Shown here: positions 36,273 to 46,748 of the stretch, one piece after another
How the letters are laid out: the number at the start of each line of letters is the position of its first letter
How positions within the stretch are numbered: the first letter of the stretch is position 1
DNA from: Tardiphaga robiniae
GTDB lineage: Bacteria > Pseudomonadota > Alphaproteobacteria > Rhizobiales > Xanthobacteraceae
DNA length: 64,000 bases
Assembly: GCF_013359755.1 (NCBI RefSeq)
Contig: NZ_JABMCJ010000094.1
Span: 434,001 to 498,000 of the forward strand
Direction: 5' to 3'
Notes under the pieces: model-generated
What the model was told of the DNA's origin: nothing
What the model saw: the letters and a program-made list of their open reading frames with translations, nothing else
Database searches by the model: none
Made by a program: the position numbers and the translations under genes

Positions 36273-36662
36273 ATGCGCAAATTCTTCTCAGCTCTGGTGA
36301 TCATCCCCCTCGCGATCGTCTTCGTCGTGTTCGCCGTCGCCAATCGTCATCTGGTCACGGTGTCCTTCGATCCGTTCAACAGCAGCGTTCCGGCGGTCGG
36401 CGTCACGCTGCCGCTATTCGCCGTGATCATCCTGTCGGCCATCCTGGGTGTCATCGCAGGCGGTATGGCCACCTGGTTCAGGCAGGGCCACTGGCGCCGT
36501 GCAGCGCGCCAGCGCGAGGCCGATGCGCAGCGGGCCCGCGCAGAACTGGCCGATTTGCGCGCCCATACTGCGACCGCTTCGCGGAATGGTACGCAGCGGC
36601 TCCCGGCGCCGGGTTCCCCTTATATGGCCGGTGAGCGAGACAAGTCCGGCGCGACGTTGTAG
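36273..36662 (+). CDS. LapA/DUF1049-domain membrane protein
   Basis: A 129-residue two-helix inner-membrane protein. MRKFFSALVIIPLAIVFVVF and TLPLFAVIILSAILGVIAGG form the helices, separated by NRHLVTVSFDPFNSS, the typical DUF1049 motif; a basic and Ala/Arg-rich coiled-coil-like cytoplasmic part follows (RRAARQREADAQRARAELAD). GAGAG at 36262-36266 is six bases from ATG 36273 and touches ATG 36267, so the second is chosen. E. coli LapA works in LPS assembly control with LapB; whether that applies here is unknown. Confidence 0.85.
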   Translation: MRKFFSALVIIPLAIVFVVFAVANRHLVTVSFDPFNSSVPAVGVTLPLFAVIILSAILGVIAGGMATWFRQGHWRRAARQREADAQRARAELADLRAHTATASRNGTQRLPAPGSPYMAGERDKSGATL

Positions 36663-36719
36663 AACCCCGCGCATAGGCTTTTCCTGCCATTCCCGGTATT
36701 GCCAGCGGCCATTTGAAGC

Positions 36720-37375
36720 ATGTCTCTGATCGTCAAAATTTGCGGCCTGTCCACTCCGGAGACGCTCGATGCGGCTCTGGTCGGCGGCGCGGATATGGTC
36801 GGCTTCGTGTTCTTTCCGCCGTCGCCGCGCCACGTCACGCTCGACGTTGCGCGGGCTTTGGGCAAGCAGGCGAAGGGCCGCGCCGTGAAGGTTGCGCTGT
36901 CGGTCGATGCCGATGACGCGGATCTCGAAAACAGCATCGAAGCCTTGAAGCCCGATATCCTGCAGCTCCATGGCAAGGAGAGCGTGGCGCGGGTGCGTGA
37001 TATCAAACAGAAGTTTGGCCTTCCGGTGATGAAGGCGCTTGCCGTCGAGACCAGGGCCGATCTCGCAGCATTGCCCGGCTATGCCGCGGTCTGCGATCGC
37101 ATCCTGTTCGATGCCAAGGCGCCGAAGGATGCAACGCGTCCGGGTGGTCTCGGCGCGGTCTTCGACTGGCATCTGCTCGAAGGCCTCGATCTGAAGCTGC
37201 CCTTCATGGTGTCGGGCGGCCTCAATGCCGCCAACGTCGCCGAGGCCCTGCGCATCACGCGGGCCGGCGGTGTCGATATTTCATCCGGCGTGGAAAGCGC
37301 GCCGGGCATCAAGGATCCCGACATGATCCGCGCTTTCATCCGCGCCGCGCGCGCAACGGAAGAGTTGACGACCTG

Positions 37376-37376
<1 letters not shown>
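36720..37376 (+). CDS. trpF: phosphoribosylanthranilate isomerase
   Basis: Third step after anthranilate in tryptophan synthesis (Amadori rearrangement). The 218-residue TIM barrel begins [20 protein letters not shown] with the catalytic Cys8 in [31 protein letters not shown], the catalytic Asp region [11 protein letters not shown], and [12 protein letters not shown] with [15 protein letters not shown] complete the fold and phosphate site. Its stop shares one base with the trpB start, so the trpFBA genes are coupled. Confidence 0.95.
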
Positions 37377-38589
<1,213 letters not shown>

Positions 38590-38593
<4 letters not shown>

Positions 38594-39426
38594 CCACCCG
38601 CATCGATACCCGTTTCGCTGAGCTCAAGGCCGAAGGCCGCGCGGCTTTTGTCACCTTCGTGATGGCTGGCGATCCCGATCCCGCCACCGCGCTCGAAATC
38701 GTCAAGGCGCTGCCCAAGGCCGGTGCCGACATCATCGAGATCGGCATGCCCTTCACCGATCCGATGGCCGACGGCCCGTCGATCCAGGCCGCGGGCCTGC
38801 GCGCGCTGCAGGCCGGCATGACGCTGCGCAAGACGCTGCAGCTCGTGCGCGACTTCCGCAGCTCCGACAACAAAACGCCCATCGTCCTGATGGGCTACTA
38901 CAATCCGATCTATATTTACGGCGTCGATAAATTCCTGCCTGACGCCAAGGCCGCGGGCGTCGATGGTCTGATCATCGTCGATTTGCCACCGGAAGAAGAC
39001 GCTGAGCTCTGCCTGCCGGCAATCAAAGCCGGATTGAACTTCATCCGTCTGGCCACACCGACCACCGATGACAAGCGCCTCCCGGCGGTGCTCGCGAACA
39101 CCTCGGGCTTCGTCTATTACGTCTCGGTCACCGGCATCACGGGATCAGCTAGCGCGGATTCATCCGCCGTGAGCGCGGCCGTGGCGCGGATCAAGCGCCA
39201 TACCAAACTGCCGGTCTGTGTCGGTTTCGGCATCCGGACGCCGGAAGCGGCGCATGACATCGCGCGGCATGCCAACGGCGCGGTGGTCGGAACGGCGCTG
39301 ATCGATGCGCTGAAAGGCTCGCTGGATTCCGATGGCAAGGCCACGGCCAGGACCGTCAGTGCGGTCGCCGATTTGGCCGCAGCCCTCGCCCAGGGCGTTC
39401 ATGGGGCCAAACAGGCTGCGGAATAA
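38590..39426 (+). CDS. trpA: tryptophan synthase alpha subunit
   Basis: Cleaves indole-3-glycerol phosphate and channels indole to TrpB. The 278-residue TIM barrel contains [19 protein letters not shown], the catalytic Glu in [20 protein letters not shown] and the catalytic Asp in [14 protein letters not shown], then [13 protein letters not shown] and [11 protein letters not shown]. The start is GTG at 38590, overlapping the trpB stop (GTGA); starts farther upstream lie inside trpB. Confidence 0.96.
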
Positions 39427-39531
39427 GCCACAATTGGCCTCCATCAACCGGGAACAACGGTTGCCGGGCTCCGTCCTGGCCGCCATATAGATATCAGAGC
39501 GACGCACCATCTCAGCGACGCGGAGACACAT

Positions 39532-40461
39532 ATGAATTGGCTCACCAACGTCGTCCGGCCGAAGATCCGCAGCATCCTCAAGCGCGATACGCCCGAGAAC
39601 CTCTGGATCAAGTGCCCGGATACAGGGCAGCTCGTGTTCTACAAAGACGTCGAGAGCAATCAGTTCGTCATTCCCGGCTCGAACTATCACATGCGCATGG
39701 GCGCCACCGCCCGCATGAAGTCGATCTTCGACAACGAGACCTGGTACGACGTGGCGCTGCCCGAAGTGATCGCCGATCCGCTGAAGTTTCGCGACGAGCG
39801 CAAATATGTCGACCGCATCAAGGATGCCCGCACCAAGACCGGCATGAACGATTCAGTGAAGGTCGGTTACGGCAGGATGGAAGGCTCCGGCGTCGTCGTC
39901 GCCGTACAGGATTTCGATTTCATGGGCGGTTCGCTCGGCATGGCTGCCGGTGAAGCGCTGGTGCGCGGGCTCGAACTCGCGGTCGAGAAGAAGTCGCCCT
40001 TCATCGTCTTCGCAGCCTCCGGCGGCGCCCGCATGCAGGAAGGCATTCTTTCGCTGATGCAGCTGCCGCGCACCACCGTCGGCGTGCAGATGCTGCGCGA
40101 GGCCAAGCTGCCTTACATTGTCGTGCTCACCAACCCGACCACCGGCGGCGTCACCGCGTCCTATGCGATGCTGGGCGACGTGCAGATCGCCGAGCCCGGC
40201 GCGCTGATCGGCTTTGCCGGTGCGCGCGTGATCGAACAGACCATTCGCGAAAAGCTGCCGGAAGGTTTCCAGCGCGCTGAATATCTGCGTGACCACGGCA
40301 TGATCGACATGGTCGTGCATCGCCACGATCTGAAGCCGACGCTGGCGCGCCTGTGTCGCCTGCTGACGAAGTCTCCGGCCATTGCGAGCCCGCCGCGCGC
40401 GGAGAGCATTCCGGCCGAGATCCTCGTGGCTCCGGACGCGGTGCCGGCCGCTCACGCGTGA
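39532..40461 (+). CDS. accD: acetyl-CoA carboxylase carboxyltransferase subunit beta
   Basis: Forms the carboxyltransferase with AccA, making malonyl-CoA for fatty acid synthesis. The 309-residue protein has the crotonase-like core ([69 protein letters not shown]). The N-terminal segment that forms a four-cysteine zinc ribbon in E. coli is present ([20 protein letters not shown]) but keeps only Cys28, so zinc binding of the usual kind is not possible. A Pro/Ala-rich tail ends the protein. Its stop overlaps the folC start (GTGA). Confidence 0.95.
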   Translation: MNWLTNVVRPKIRSILKRDTPENLWIKCPDTGQLVFYKDVESNQFVIPGSNYHMRMGATARMKSIFDNETWYDVALPEVIADPLKFRDERKYVDRIKDARTKTGMNDSVKVGYGRMEGSGVVVAVQDFDFMGGSLGMAAGEALVRGLELAVEKKSPFIVFAASGGARMQEGILSLMQLPRTTVGVQMLREAKLPYIVVLTNPTTGGVTASYAMLGDVQIAEPGALIGFAGARVIEQTIREKLPEGFQRAEYLRDHGMIDMVVHRHDLKPTLARLCRLLTKSPAIASPPRAESIPAEILVAPDAVPAAHA

Positions 40462-41789
40462 GCACCTCCGCGCCGCCATCGTCGCCCGACCTCGGCGAGA
40501 TTCTGGCGCGGCTCTCCAAGCTGCATCCGAACGCCATCGATCTGTCGCTGGACCGCATGCAGCGGCTCATGGCGCAGCTCGGCAATCCCGAGCGCAAGCT
40601 GCCCCCGGTCATTCATGTGGCCGGCACCAACGGGAAGGGCTCGACCATCGCCTATCTGCGCGCGATCTGTGAGGCCGCAGGCCTGCGCGTTCACGTCTAT
40701 ACCTCACCGCATCTCGTCCGCATGAATGAGAGCATTCGCCTTGCTGGCACATTGGTGAGCGATGACGCATTGCGTGACGCGTTCGCTTGGGTCGAGACGA
40801 TCAACGCTGGCGCTCCGATCACGCTGTTCGAGGCTGAGACCGCCGTCGCGTTCGGTCTGTTCGCAAAGTCTCCCGCCGATATCGTGCTACTCGAAGTCGG
40901 CCTCGGCGGGCGGCTCGATGCGACCAACGTGATCGAAACGCCCGCCGCCTGCGTGCTCACGCCGATTACCATCGATCACACCGACTTCCTCGGCGACACG
41001 CTCGCGAAAATCGCAACCGAGAAAGCCGGCATCATCAAGCGCCGCGTGCCGGTCATCACGGCCGAGCAAGCGCCTGATGTAACCGATGTGATCGAACAGC
41101 AGGCGCGCAGGATGCATGCGCCGCTTGTGAGCGCCGGGCAGGAATGGCACGTCAATATCGAGCGCGGCCGCCTCGTGTATCAGGATGATCGCGGGTTGAT
41201 GGATATTGCTGCGCCGCGGTTGTTCGGGCGCCATCAGTTCGGCAATGCGGGTCTGGCGATTGCGGCATTGCGCGCGCTGGATATCTTCAAGATCGATCCT
41301 GCCGCCTATGAAACCGGTGTGGCGCGCGCCGAATGGCCGGCGCGGATGCAGCGGCTGACGTCGGGCAAGCTTGTCGCGGCGGCGCCTGCCGAATCCGAAG
41401 TCTGGCTCGACGGCGGTCACAATGCCGATGGCGGGCGCGTCATCGCAGCCGCGCTCGGCGATCTCGAAGAGCGCGTGCCCCGGCCGCTGGTGGTGATCGC
41501 CGGCATGATGGCCAACAAGGATGCGACGGGCTTTCTGGCGAATTTCGCCGGCCAGACCCGCCATATCATTGCGGTGAAAATCCCCGGCCGCGACGGCGTC
41601 ATGGCGCCGGATGCGTTGGCCGACGCCGCGCGGAGTCTCGGCATGCGCGTCGAGACGGCGCCGAGCGTCGCCGATGCGCTGCAATCTCTCACTAGGCTCG
41701 CCTATGAAGTGCCTCCGCGGATCCTGATCGCAGGCTCGCTCTACCTGGCCGGCCATGTGCTTGCCGAGAACGGCACGCTACCTGCATAG
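40458..41789 (+). CDS. folC: bifunctional folylpolyglutamate / dihydrofolate synthase
   Basis: Adds glutamate to dihydropteroate and folates. The 443-residue Mur-ligase-type protein shows [20 protein letters not shown] (P loop GTNGKGS), [51 protein letters not shown] and the C-terminal [21 protein letters not shown] at 40458 overlaps the accD stop by four bases; the family start fits there and upstream codons lie in accD. Whether both activities are present cannot be read from sequence, but folC is normally the only gene. Confidence 0.95.
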   Translation: MSTSAPPSSPDLGEILARLSKLHPNAIDLSLDRMQRLMAQLGNPERKLPPVIHVAGTNGKGSTIAYLRAICEAAGLRVHVYTSPHLVRMNESIRLAGTLVSDDALRDAFAWVETINAGAPITLFEAETAVAFGLFAKSPADIVLLEVGLGGRLDATNVIETPAACVLTPITIDHTDFLGDTLAKIATEKAGIIKRRVPVITAEQAPDVTDVIEQQARRMHAPLVSAGQEWHVNIERGRLVYQDDRGLMDIAAPRLFGRHQFGNAGLAIAALRALDIFKIDPAAYETGVARAEWPARMQRLTSGKLVAAAPAESEVWLDGGHNADGGRVIAAALGDLEERVPRPLVVIAGMMANKDATGFLANFAGQTRHIIAVKIPGRDGVMAPDALADAARSLGMRVETAPSVADALQSLTRLAYEVPPRILIAGSLYLAGHVLAENGTLPA

Positions 41790-41846
41790 AATCGCATCGA
41801 TACAAGTGATCTCTGATTGATCTTTGCTTGATTTTAGGGAGGTTCG

Positions 41847-42587
41847 ATGCGCTTCGCTGCCATTGCCGACGTTCACGGCAATCACTTTGCCCTTGAGGCG
41901 GTTGTCGCCGATATCCGTACCCAAGGTATCACCGATATCGTCAATCTTGGTGATATGGCCAGCGGTGCGCTCGATGCGCGCCGTGCGGTGGACATCATGA
42001 TGGGCCTCAATGCCACTAATGTCCGCGGCAATCATGATCGCTACATCACCGACTACAAGCTTGACGACATGTGGCCGTCCGATCGGCTGGCACACAGCCA
42101 GCTAGAACCAGAGCAGATGGACTGGCTACGCGCGTTGCCCTTCAGCACGATTTATCAGGGTGAGGTCTATCTCGTTCACGCGACGCCCGATGACGACAAC
42201 ACCTACTGGATGGAAGCGGTGACCCCCGAAGGCATCGTGCATATGGCCTCGATCGAAGCCATCGAGGAGAAGGCGGGGGGTATCACGCAATCGCTGATTC
42301 TCTGCGCACACACCCACATCGCGCGTGCCGTCAGGCTTCGCGACGGCCGCATGATCGTCAATCCCGGTAGCGTCGGTGGCCCCGGCTATCGCGACGTCAC
42401 GCCCTATCCGCACACGCTGGAAGTCGGCACGCCCGACGCCTGCTACGCAATTATCGAGAAGGCGGGCGAGCGATGGCAGGTGACGTTCCGTCAGGTGCCT
42501 TACGACCATCAGGCGATGGCGGAGTTGGCGTTGGAGAACCAGCGACCGGAATGGGCGAGCGCACTGGCGACGGGATGGATTCGCTGA
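41847..42587 (+). CDS. metallophosphoesterase of the YfcE/MJ0936 type
   Basis: A 246-residue calcineurin-fold phosphoesterase. All metal-binding motifs are present: AAIADVHGNHFALEAV (D-x-H), VNLGDMASG (GD), NVRGNHDRYI (GNHD) and LCAHTHIARAV with VNPGSVGGPGYRDV (GHTH-like and the final His/Asn region). Members hydrolyse phosphodiesters or phosphomonoesters, some act on nucleotides or RNA 2',3' ends; the substrate is unknown. GGGAGG precedes ATG 41847. Last gene of the plus-strand block, followed by a palindromic repeat. Confidence 0.87.
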   Translation: MRFAAIADVHGNHFALEAVVADIRTQGITDIVNLGDMASGALDARRAVDIMMGLNATNVRGNHDRYITDYKLDDMWPSDRLAHSQLEPEQMDWLRALPFSTIYQGEVYLVHATPDDDNTYWMEAVTPEGIVHMASIEAIEEKAGGITQSLILCAHTHIARAVRLRDGRMIVNPGSVGGPGYRDVTPYPHTLEVGTPDACYAIIEKAGERWQVTFRQVPYDHQAMAELALENQRPEWASALATGWIR

Positions 42588-42614
42588 TGTAAAGAAAAAC
42601 GTCGGCGTCGCTTC

Positions 42615-42761
42615 CCTCGCCCCGCTTGCGGGGAGAGGGTGGCGCGGACGAAGTCCGCGGCGGGTGAGGGGGAGCCAGCGAGTGAAACACTGGCTCCCCC
42701 TCACCCGCCTTCCACATGCTCCGCATGTGAAAGTCGACCTCTCCCCGCAAGCGGGGCGAGG
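42615..42761. repeat. large compound palindromic intergenic element
   Basis: Outer arms 42615-42638 and 42738-42761 are perfect 24-base inverted repeats, each itself a hairpin (CCCCGC-TT-GCGGGG core). Inside lie a second perfect pair, 42661-42678 with 42690-42707 (CGGGTGAGGGGGAGCCAG and its complement), and two small hairpins, GCGGAC-GAA-GTCCGC (42644-42658) and ACATGC-TCC-GCATGT (42713-42727). The whole 147 bases can fold into a multi-armed structure. It lies between the convergent ends of the phosphoesterase gene and trxA. The CCTCTCCCCGC core is common in repeats of Bradyrhizobium-type genomes. Confidence 0.85.
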
Positions 42762-42771
42762 TTAGGTACAC

Positions 42772-42805
42772 AAAACAAAAACGGCCGGTGAAAATCACCG
42801 GCCGT
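42772..42805 (-). terminator. Rho-independent terminator of trxA
   Basis: On the minus strand ACGGCCGGTGA-TTT-TCACCGGCCGT (42805-42781) is followed by TTTTGTTTTG. It lies 26 bases after the trxA stop. Confidence 0.9.
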
Positions 42806-42831
42806 AAATTCTGGGATATAGCGCGTCGCGA

Positions 42832-43152
42832 TCAGACCGCGGCGCTGATCCACTGCTGCAGCTTCGCCTTCGGCGCGGCGCCGACCTGGCGCGAGGCCAT
42901 TTCGCCGCCCTTGAAGATCATCAGCGTCGGGATCGACATCACGCCATACTTCGATGCGGTCTTCGGGTTCTCGTCGACATTGAGCTTCAGGATGGTGACC
43001 TTTTCGCCCATGGCAGCGGAGATTTCGTCGAGCGCCGGCGCGATCATGCGGCAGGGACCGCACCACTCGGCCCAGAAATCGATCACGACCGGGCCGGTCG
43101 CCTTGAGCACTTCCGCTTCGAAATCGGCGTCTGTCACCTTGCCAACGGCCAT
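42832..43152 (-). CDS. trxA: thioredoxin 1
   Basis: General disulfide reductase of the cytoplasm. The 106-residue protein has the active site WCGPC (Trp30, Cys31, Cys34) in [20 protein letters not shown], the cis-Pro loop [11 protein letters not shown] and the C-terminal QLQQWI-type end. Length is standard. It follows addA by 101 bases on the same strand and has its own terminator, so it may be transcribed both alone and with addA. Confidence 0.97.
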   Translation of the reverse strand: MAVGKVTDADFEAEVLKATGPVVIDFWAEWCGPCRMIAPALDEISAAMGEKVTILKLNVDENPKTASKYGVMSIPTLMIFKGGEMASRQVGAAPKAKLQQWISAAV

Positions 43153-43253
43153 GATCGTATCCTCGTCCTGTTCAATGAAAGGCGCGCTGGAAGATTCGCG
43201 CGCTGGAATGATGCATCCAACCTATGAACGCCCCCTTGCCGGGTCAAGGTTGG

Positions 43254-46200
43254 TCACAGTGAGATGATGGCGGCCAGCTCCGCGTCCAGCGCAGCACCGG
43301 AAATCTCCATCATTTCAAGCGTTTCCGTCCAGAGCAAGGCGGCCCGGATCGGCCGATCTGGGTATAACTTGGCGAGCACGCCGCGATACAGCGCCAGCTG
43401 CCGGATATAGGCCTTGGGCGCCTCGATCAGCTTGCGCGGCGGGTTGTGGTTGGTCTTGTAGTCGACGATCCGGATCTCGGTTTTGGTCAGGACCAGCCGG
43501 TCGATCTGGCCCGAGACGAGCACAGGCGATCCGTCCTTTCGCGTCAGTCGTCCGGCCACCGCCACCTCGGCGCGACTGCCGGGGGCAAACAGTTCCGCGA
43601 GGCGCGGATCGCCGATCAGCGACAGCACCTGCGTGGCCAGCGCCACCCGGTCGAGATCGGTCCAGTTATTGGCGTTGCGAGCGAGGAAATTCAGCGCGGT
43701 CTCGCGACGCTTTTCGGCGGCGATGTCGGGCAGCGATTGCAGCAGCCGGTGCACAAGGTTGCCGCGCTGTAAGGCCAGTTGGCGCAGCCGCTCGGATTCA
43801 CCGGTACGCTGGCCGCGCCCGTCGTCATCGTCGTCGGCATCCGATGGCCGCAGCAGGCTTTCGCGGCGCGGCTGGTCGCCGACCTTGTCGCGCATCCAGG
43901 ATGGCAGCACGATGGGCGCACCTGCTGCGACAGACGCTATCGCGCCAGGCGCCGGTGTCACGTCTTCCACGCGCGTATAGCGTTTCACCACGCCGTCCGG
44001 CGGCGGCACGCTCTGCATCTGCAGCCCGGAATTCTCCAGGCCCTTCTGGATCAGGTCGTACCAGGACAGCGGCCGCACCTCGTTGCGGTTGCCGGGCATG
44101 CAGCCGCCAACGATCAGGCGATCGGCCGCGCGCGTCATCGCCACATAAAGCAGCCGGCGATATTCGTCCTCGGTATCGCGGATCATGTCGGCGCGCGCCG
44201 CCGCGACTGCTGGCGGATCGTCCGCCTTCTTGCCGGCCCAGACCACGACGCCCGGGCTGTTCGGTGCGGCGTTGCCCTGCGGGAGATGGATCAAATTGAG
44301 TCGCTGCGAATCCGCCGGCGACGATGTGGTATCGACCAGGAATACGACCGGTGCTTCGAGGCCTTTGGCGCCATGCACGGTCATCACGCGAACTTCGTCG
44401 CGGGTGATCTCCATGTCGCGCTTCACTTCCGTGTCGGCGGCGCGCAGCCAGGCGACGAAGCCCTGCAGCGAGGCCGGCGCCTTGCGCTCATAGCCCAGCG
44501 CGAGTTCGAGAAATTCGTCGAGCGCGTCATTGGCCTCATGGCCGAGCCGACGCAGGATGCGCGCGCGGCCGTGATCACCGCCGAGCAGCCACGCATAGAA
44601 CGCAAAAGGCGTCTCGCTGGCAAAGCGCTTCTCGCAAGCGATGAGCCGCTTGAAAGCGCCGCCGAGCTTGGGATCGCTCACCGCCTTTTCGCCGAGTGCG
44701 TCGCGCAGCGATCCCGTGCGCTCATAGGCCAGCTTGAACAGGTCATCGTCATCGAGGCCGAATAGCGGGCTCTTCAATACGGTCGCCAATGCCAGGTCGT
44801 CCTGCGGCAGCAGTAGCGCGTCGGCCAGGTTCATCAGGTCGATGATGGCGATATGTTCGGTGAGCTTCAGCCGGTCGGCGCCGGCGACGGGAATGCCGGC
44901 ATGTTTCAGCGCCTGGATGATGGCGTCGAAGGCCTTGCCGCGGCGGCGCACCAGCACCAGCATGTCGCCATAGCGCAGCGCGCGACGCTTGCCGATGGGC
45001 CCGGTCTCCGTCTTCGCCGCGATCAAGTCTTTGATCTCGGTCTGCACGCGGCGGGCGAGTTTCACTTCAGGGCTGGTCTCGGAGCGCTTGTCGAACGGCG
45101 CCTGCCAGCCTTCGATGCTTGGCCGGTCGTCAGGCTGCTCCAGCTCCCACAGATCGATCAGGCTGGGACCGGCATCGTCCAGCGTCTCATGAATCGGATA
45201 GCCGTTCTCGACGGCGTGGATACTGCGGAAGATCGCTTCCTCGCGAAACACGTGGTCGACCGATCGCAGAATGGCTGAGCCCGACCGGAAAGAATGGCTG
45301 AACGCGATGGGATCGAATTTCATCCCGGCGTCCTTGAAGCGGCTTTGGAGCGCCTTGCGCCGCAGATCGAATTCGCGCGGTGCTGCGCCCTGGAACGAGA
45401 AGATCGATTGCTTCTCGTCGCCGACGGCGAAGATCGTGCGCTTGAGCCCGTCGCGCGCACCTTCGCCGGAGGTGAATTCCGAGATCAGATGGGTGATGAT
45501 GTCCCATTGCCGCGGCGAGGTATCCTGCGCCTCGTCGATCAGCACGTGATCGACGCCGCGATCGAGCTTGAAATGCACCCAGCTCGACGACACCCGATCG
45601 AGCATCTCCAGCGTGCGCGCGATCAGGTCGTCGTAGTCCAGGAGGCCGCGCTCGTTCTTCTCGCGGCGATAATTCTCCGCGACCTGACTGGCGATCACCA
45701 GCAGCGACTGGGTGCGTTCGCGCATCGCGACGGCGCGGCGGCGCTCCAGCAGCGGGATTACACGATCGCCCTCGCGCTGCAGGGCCGCCAGCAGATCCGG
45801 CCGGCTGTCGGCGATCTTCTTGGTCGCAAGCGATTTGCGGAGTGACTGGTCCTTGGTCAGGAACAGTTCGAGATATTTCTCGACCTGTTCGGTACCGGAC
45901 AACGCCAAAGCCTCACGCAGCCGCGCTGCCTGATCGTTATCGGTCTTGCTGCCAGTCTCAAAGATTTCCGCGGCGGGTATCCAGCGCTCGCGTGGCAGAT
46001 GCGGGCCGTCGATGATCTCCAGTTCGACACTCTCGCGGCTGTCTCCGGGCCCGACGCCCAGCGTCGCCGAGAGCTGCGCCATCGCAGCGTCGGTCGAGCC
46101 CGCACGTTCGATCCAGGCCAGGAACTGGTCGCGGGACAGACTCGCCTCGCGGACAACGTCGCGGAATGTCACGTCGGCCGCCGATGTCATGGCGGTCGTC

Positions 46201-46748
46201 AGCGCGCGGCCTTCGGCGCTGTCGGGCGCAGCCGCCGCGTGCAGCAGCACCTGCAGGCTGGCGCGTTCCATCATCTCGTTCTGGTCGCGGTCGTCGAGCA
46301 CGCTGAACCGCGCCGGCACATTGGCTTCGAACGGAAATTGCTGCAGCAGCCGCGTGCACAGCGCGTGGATGGTTTGCACCTTCAGCCCGCCCGGCGTTTC
46401 AAGCGCGCTGGCGAATAGCTCACGCGCACGCGAACGCAGCCTGCTGTTCGAGGCGGGAACGCCGGCATTCCTGATTTCCGCATCGAGCGCGGCGTCATCC
46501 AGCGTGACCCAGTGGCCGAGCCGTGTGAAGACGCGCTCCGCCATGTTCGCGGCCGCCGCCTTGGTGAAGGTGACGCAGAGAATCTTCTCGGGTGGGACGC
46601 CGTCAAGCAACAGGCGTATGACGCGATTGACCAGCACATAGGTCTTGCCGGAGCCGGCATTGGCCGAGACGAACACCGATGATGCCGGATCGGATGCCAG
46701 TTGCTGCCTGGCGCTCGCGGCCGGCGGGATATTGCGCGGGCCGCTCAT
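43254..46748 (-). CDS. addA: double-strand break repair helicase-nuclease AddA
   Basis: UvrD-family helicase and nuclease subunit of AddAB, which resects DNA ends for RecA-dependent repair. The 1164-residue protein has Walker A ANAGSGKTYVL (29-39), CVTFTKAAAANMAERV (motif Ia), VLIDEAQDTSPRQWD (motif II), VGDEKQSIFSFQGA (motif III), MTVHGAKGLEAPVV (motif V), LYVAMTRAADRLIV (motif VI) and a C-terminal RecB-type nuclease with IVDYKTNHNP. ATG 46748 overlaps the addB stop by four bases; the longer in-frame start at 46784 would lie within addB. Confidence 0.95.
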   Translation of the reverse strand: MSGPRNIPPAASARQQLASDPASSVFVSANAGSGKTYVLVNRVIRLLLDGVPPEKILCVTFTKAAAANMAERVFTRLGHWVTLDDAALDAEIRNAGVPASNSRLRSRARELFASALETPGGLKVQTIHALCTRLLQQFPFEANVPARFSVLDDRDQNEMMERASLQVLLHAAAAPDSAEGRALTTAMTSAADVTFRDVVREASLSRDQFLAWIERAGSTDAAMAQLSATLGVGPGDSRESVELEIIDGPHLPRERWIPAAEIFETGSKTDNDQAARLREALALSGTEQVEKYLELFLTKDQSLRKSLATKKIADSRPDLLAALQREGDRVIPLLERRRAVAMRERTQSLLVIASQVAENYRREKNERGLLDYDDLIARTLEMLDRVSSSWVHFKLDRGVDHVLIDEAQDTSPRQWDIITHLISEFTSGEGARDGLKRTIFAVGDEKQSIFSFQGAAPREFDLRRKALQSRFKDAGMKFDPIAFSHSFRSGSAILRSVDHVFREEAIFRSIHAVENGYPIHETLDDAGPSLIDLWELEQPDDRPSIEGWQAPFDKRSETSPEVKLARRVQTEIKDLIAAKTETGPIGKRRALRYGDMLVLVRRRGKAFDAIIQALKHAGIPVAGADRLKLTEHIAIIDLMNLADALLLPQDDLALATVLKSPLFGLDDDDLFKLAYERTGSLRDALGEKAVSDPKLGGAFKRLIACEKRFASETPFAFYAWLLGGDHGRARILRRLGHEANDALDEFLELALGYERKAPASLQGFVAWLRAADTEVKRDMEITRDEVRVMTVHGAKGLEAPVVFLVDTTSSPADSQRLNLIHLPQGNAAPNSPGVVVWAGKKADDPPAVAAARADMIRDTEDEYRRLLYVAMTRAADRLIVGGCMPGNRNEVRPLSWYDLIQKGLENSGLQMQSVPPPDGVVKRYTRVEDVTPAPGAIASVAAGAPIVLPSWMRDKVGDQPRRESLLRPSDADDDDDGRGQRTGESERLRQLALQRGNLVHRLLQSLPDIAAEKRRETALNFLARNANNWTDLDRVALATQVLSLIGDPRLAELFAPGSRAEVAVAGRLTRKDGSPVLVSGQIDRLVLTKTEIRIVDYKTNHNPPRKLIEAPKAYIRQLALYRGVLAKLYPDRPIRAALLWTETLEMMEISGAALDAELAAIISL

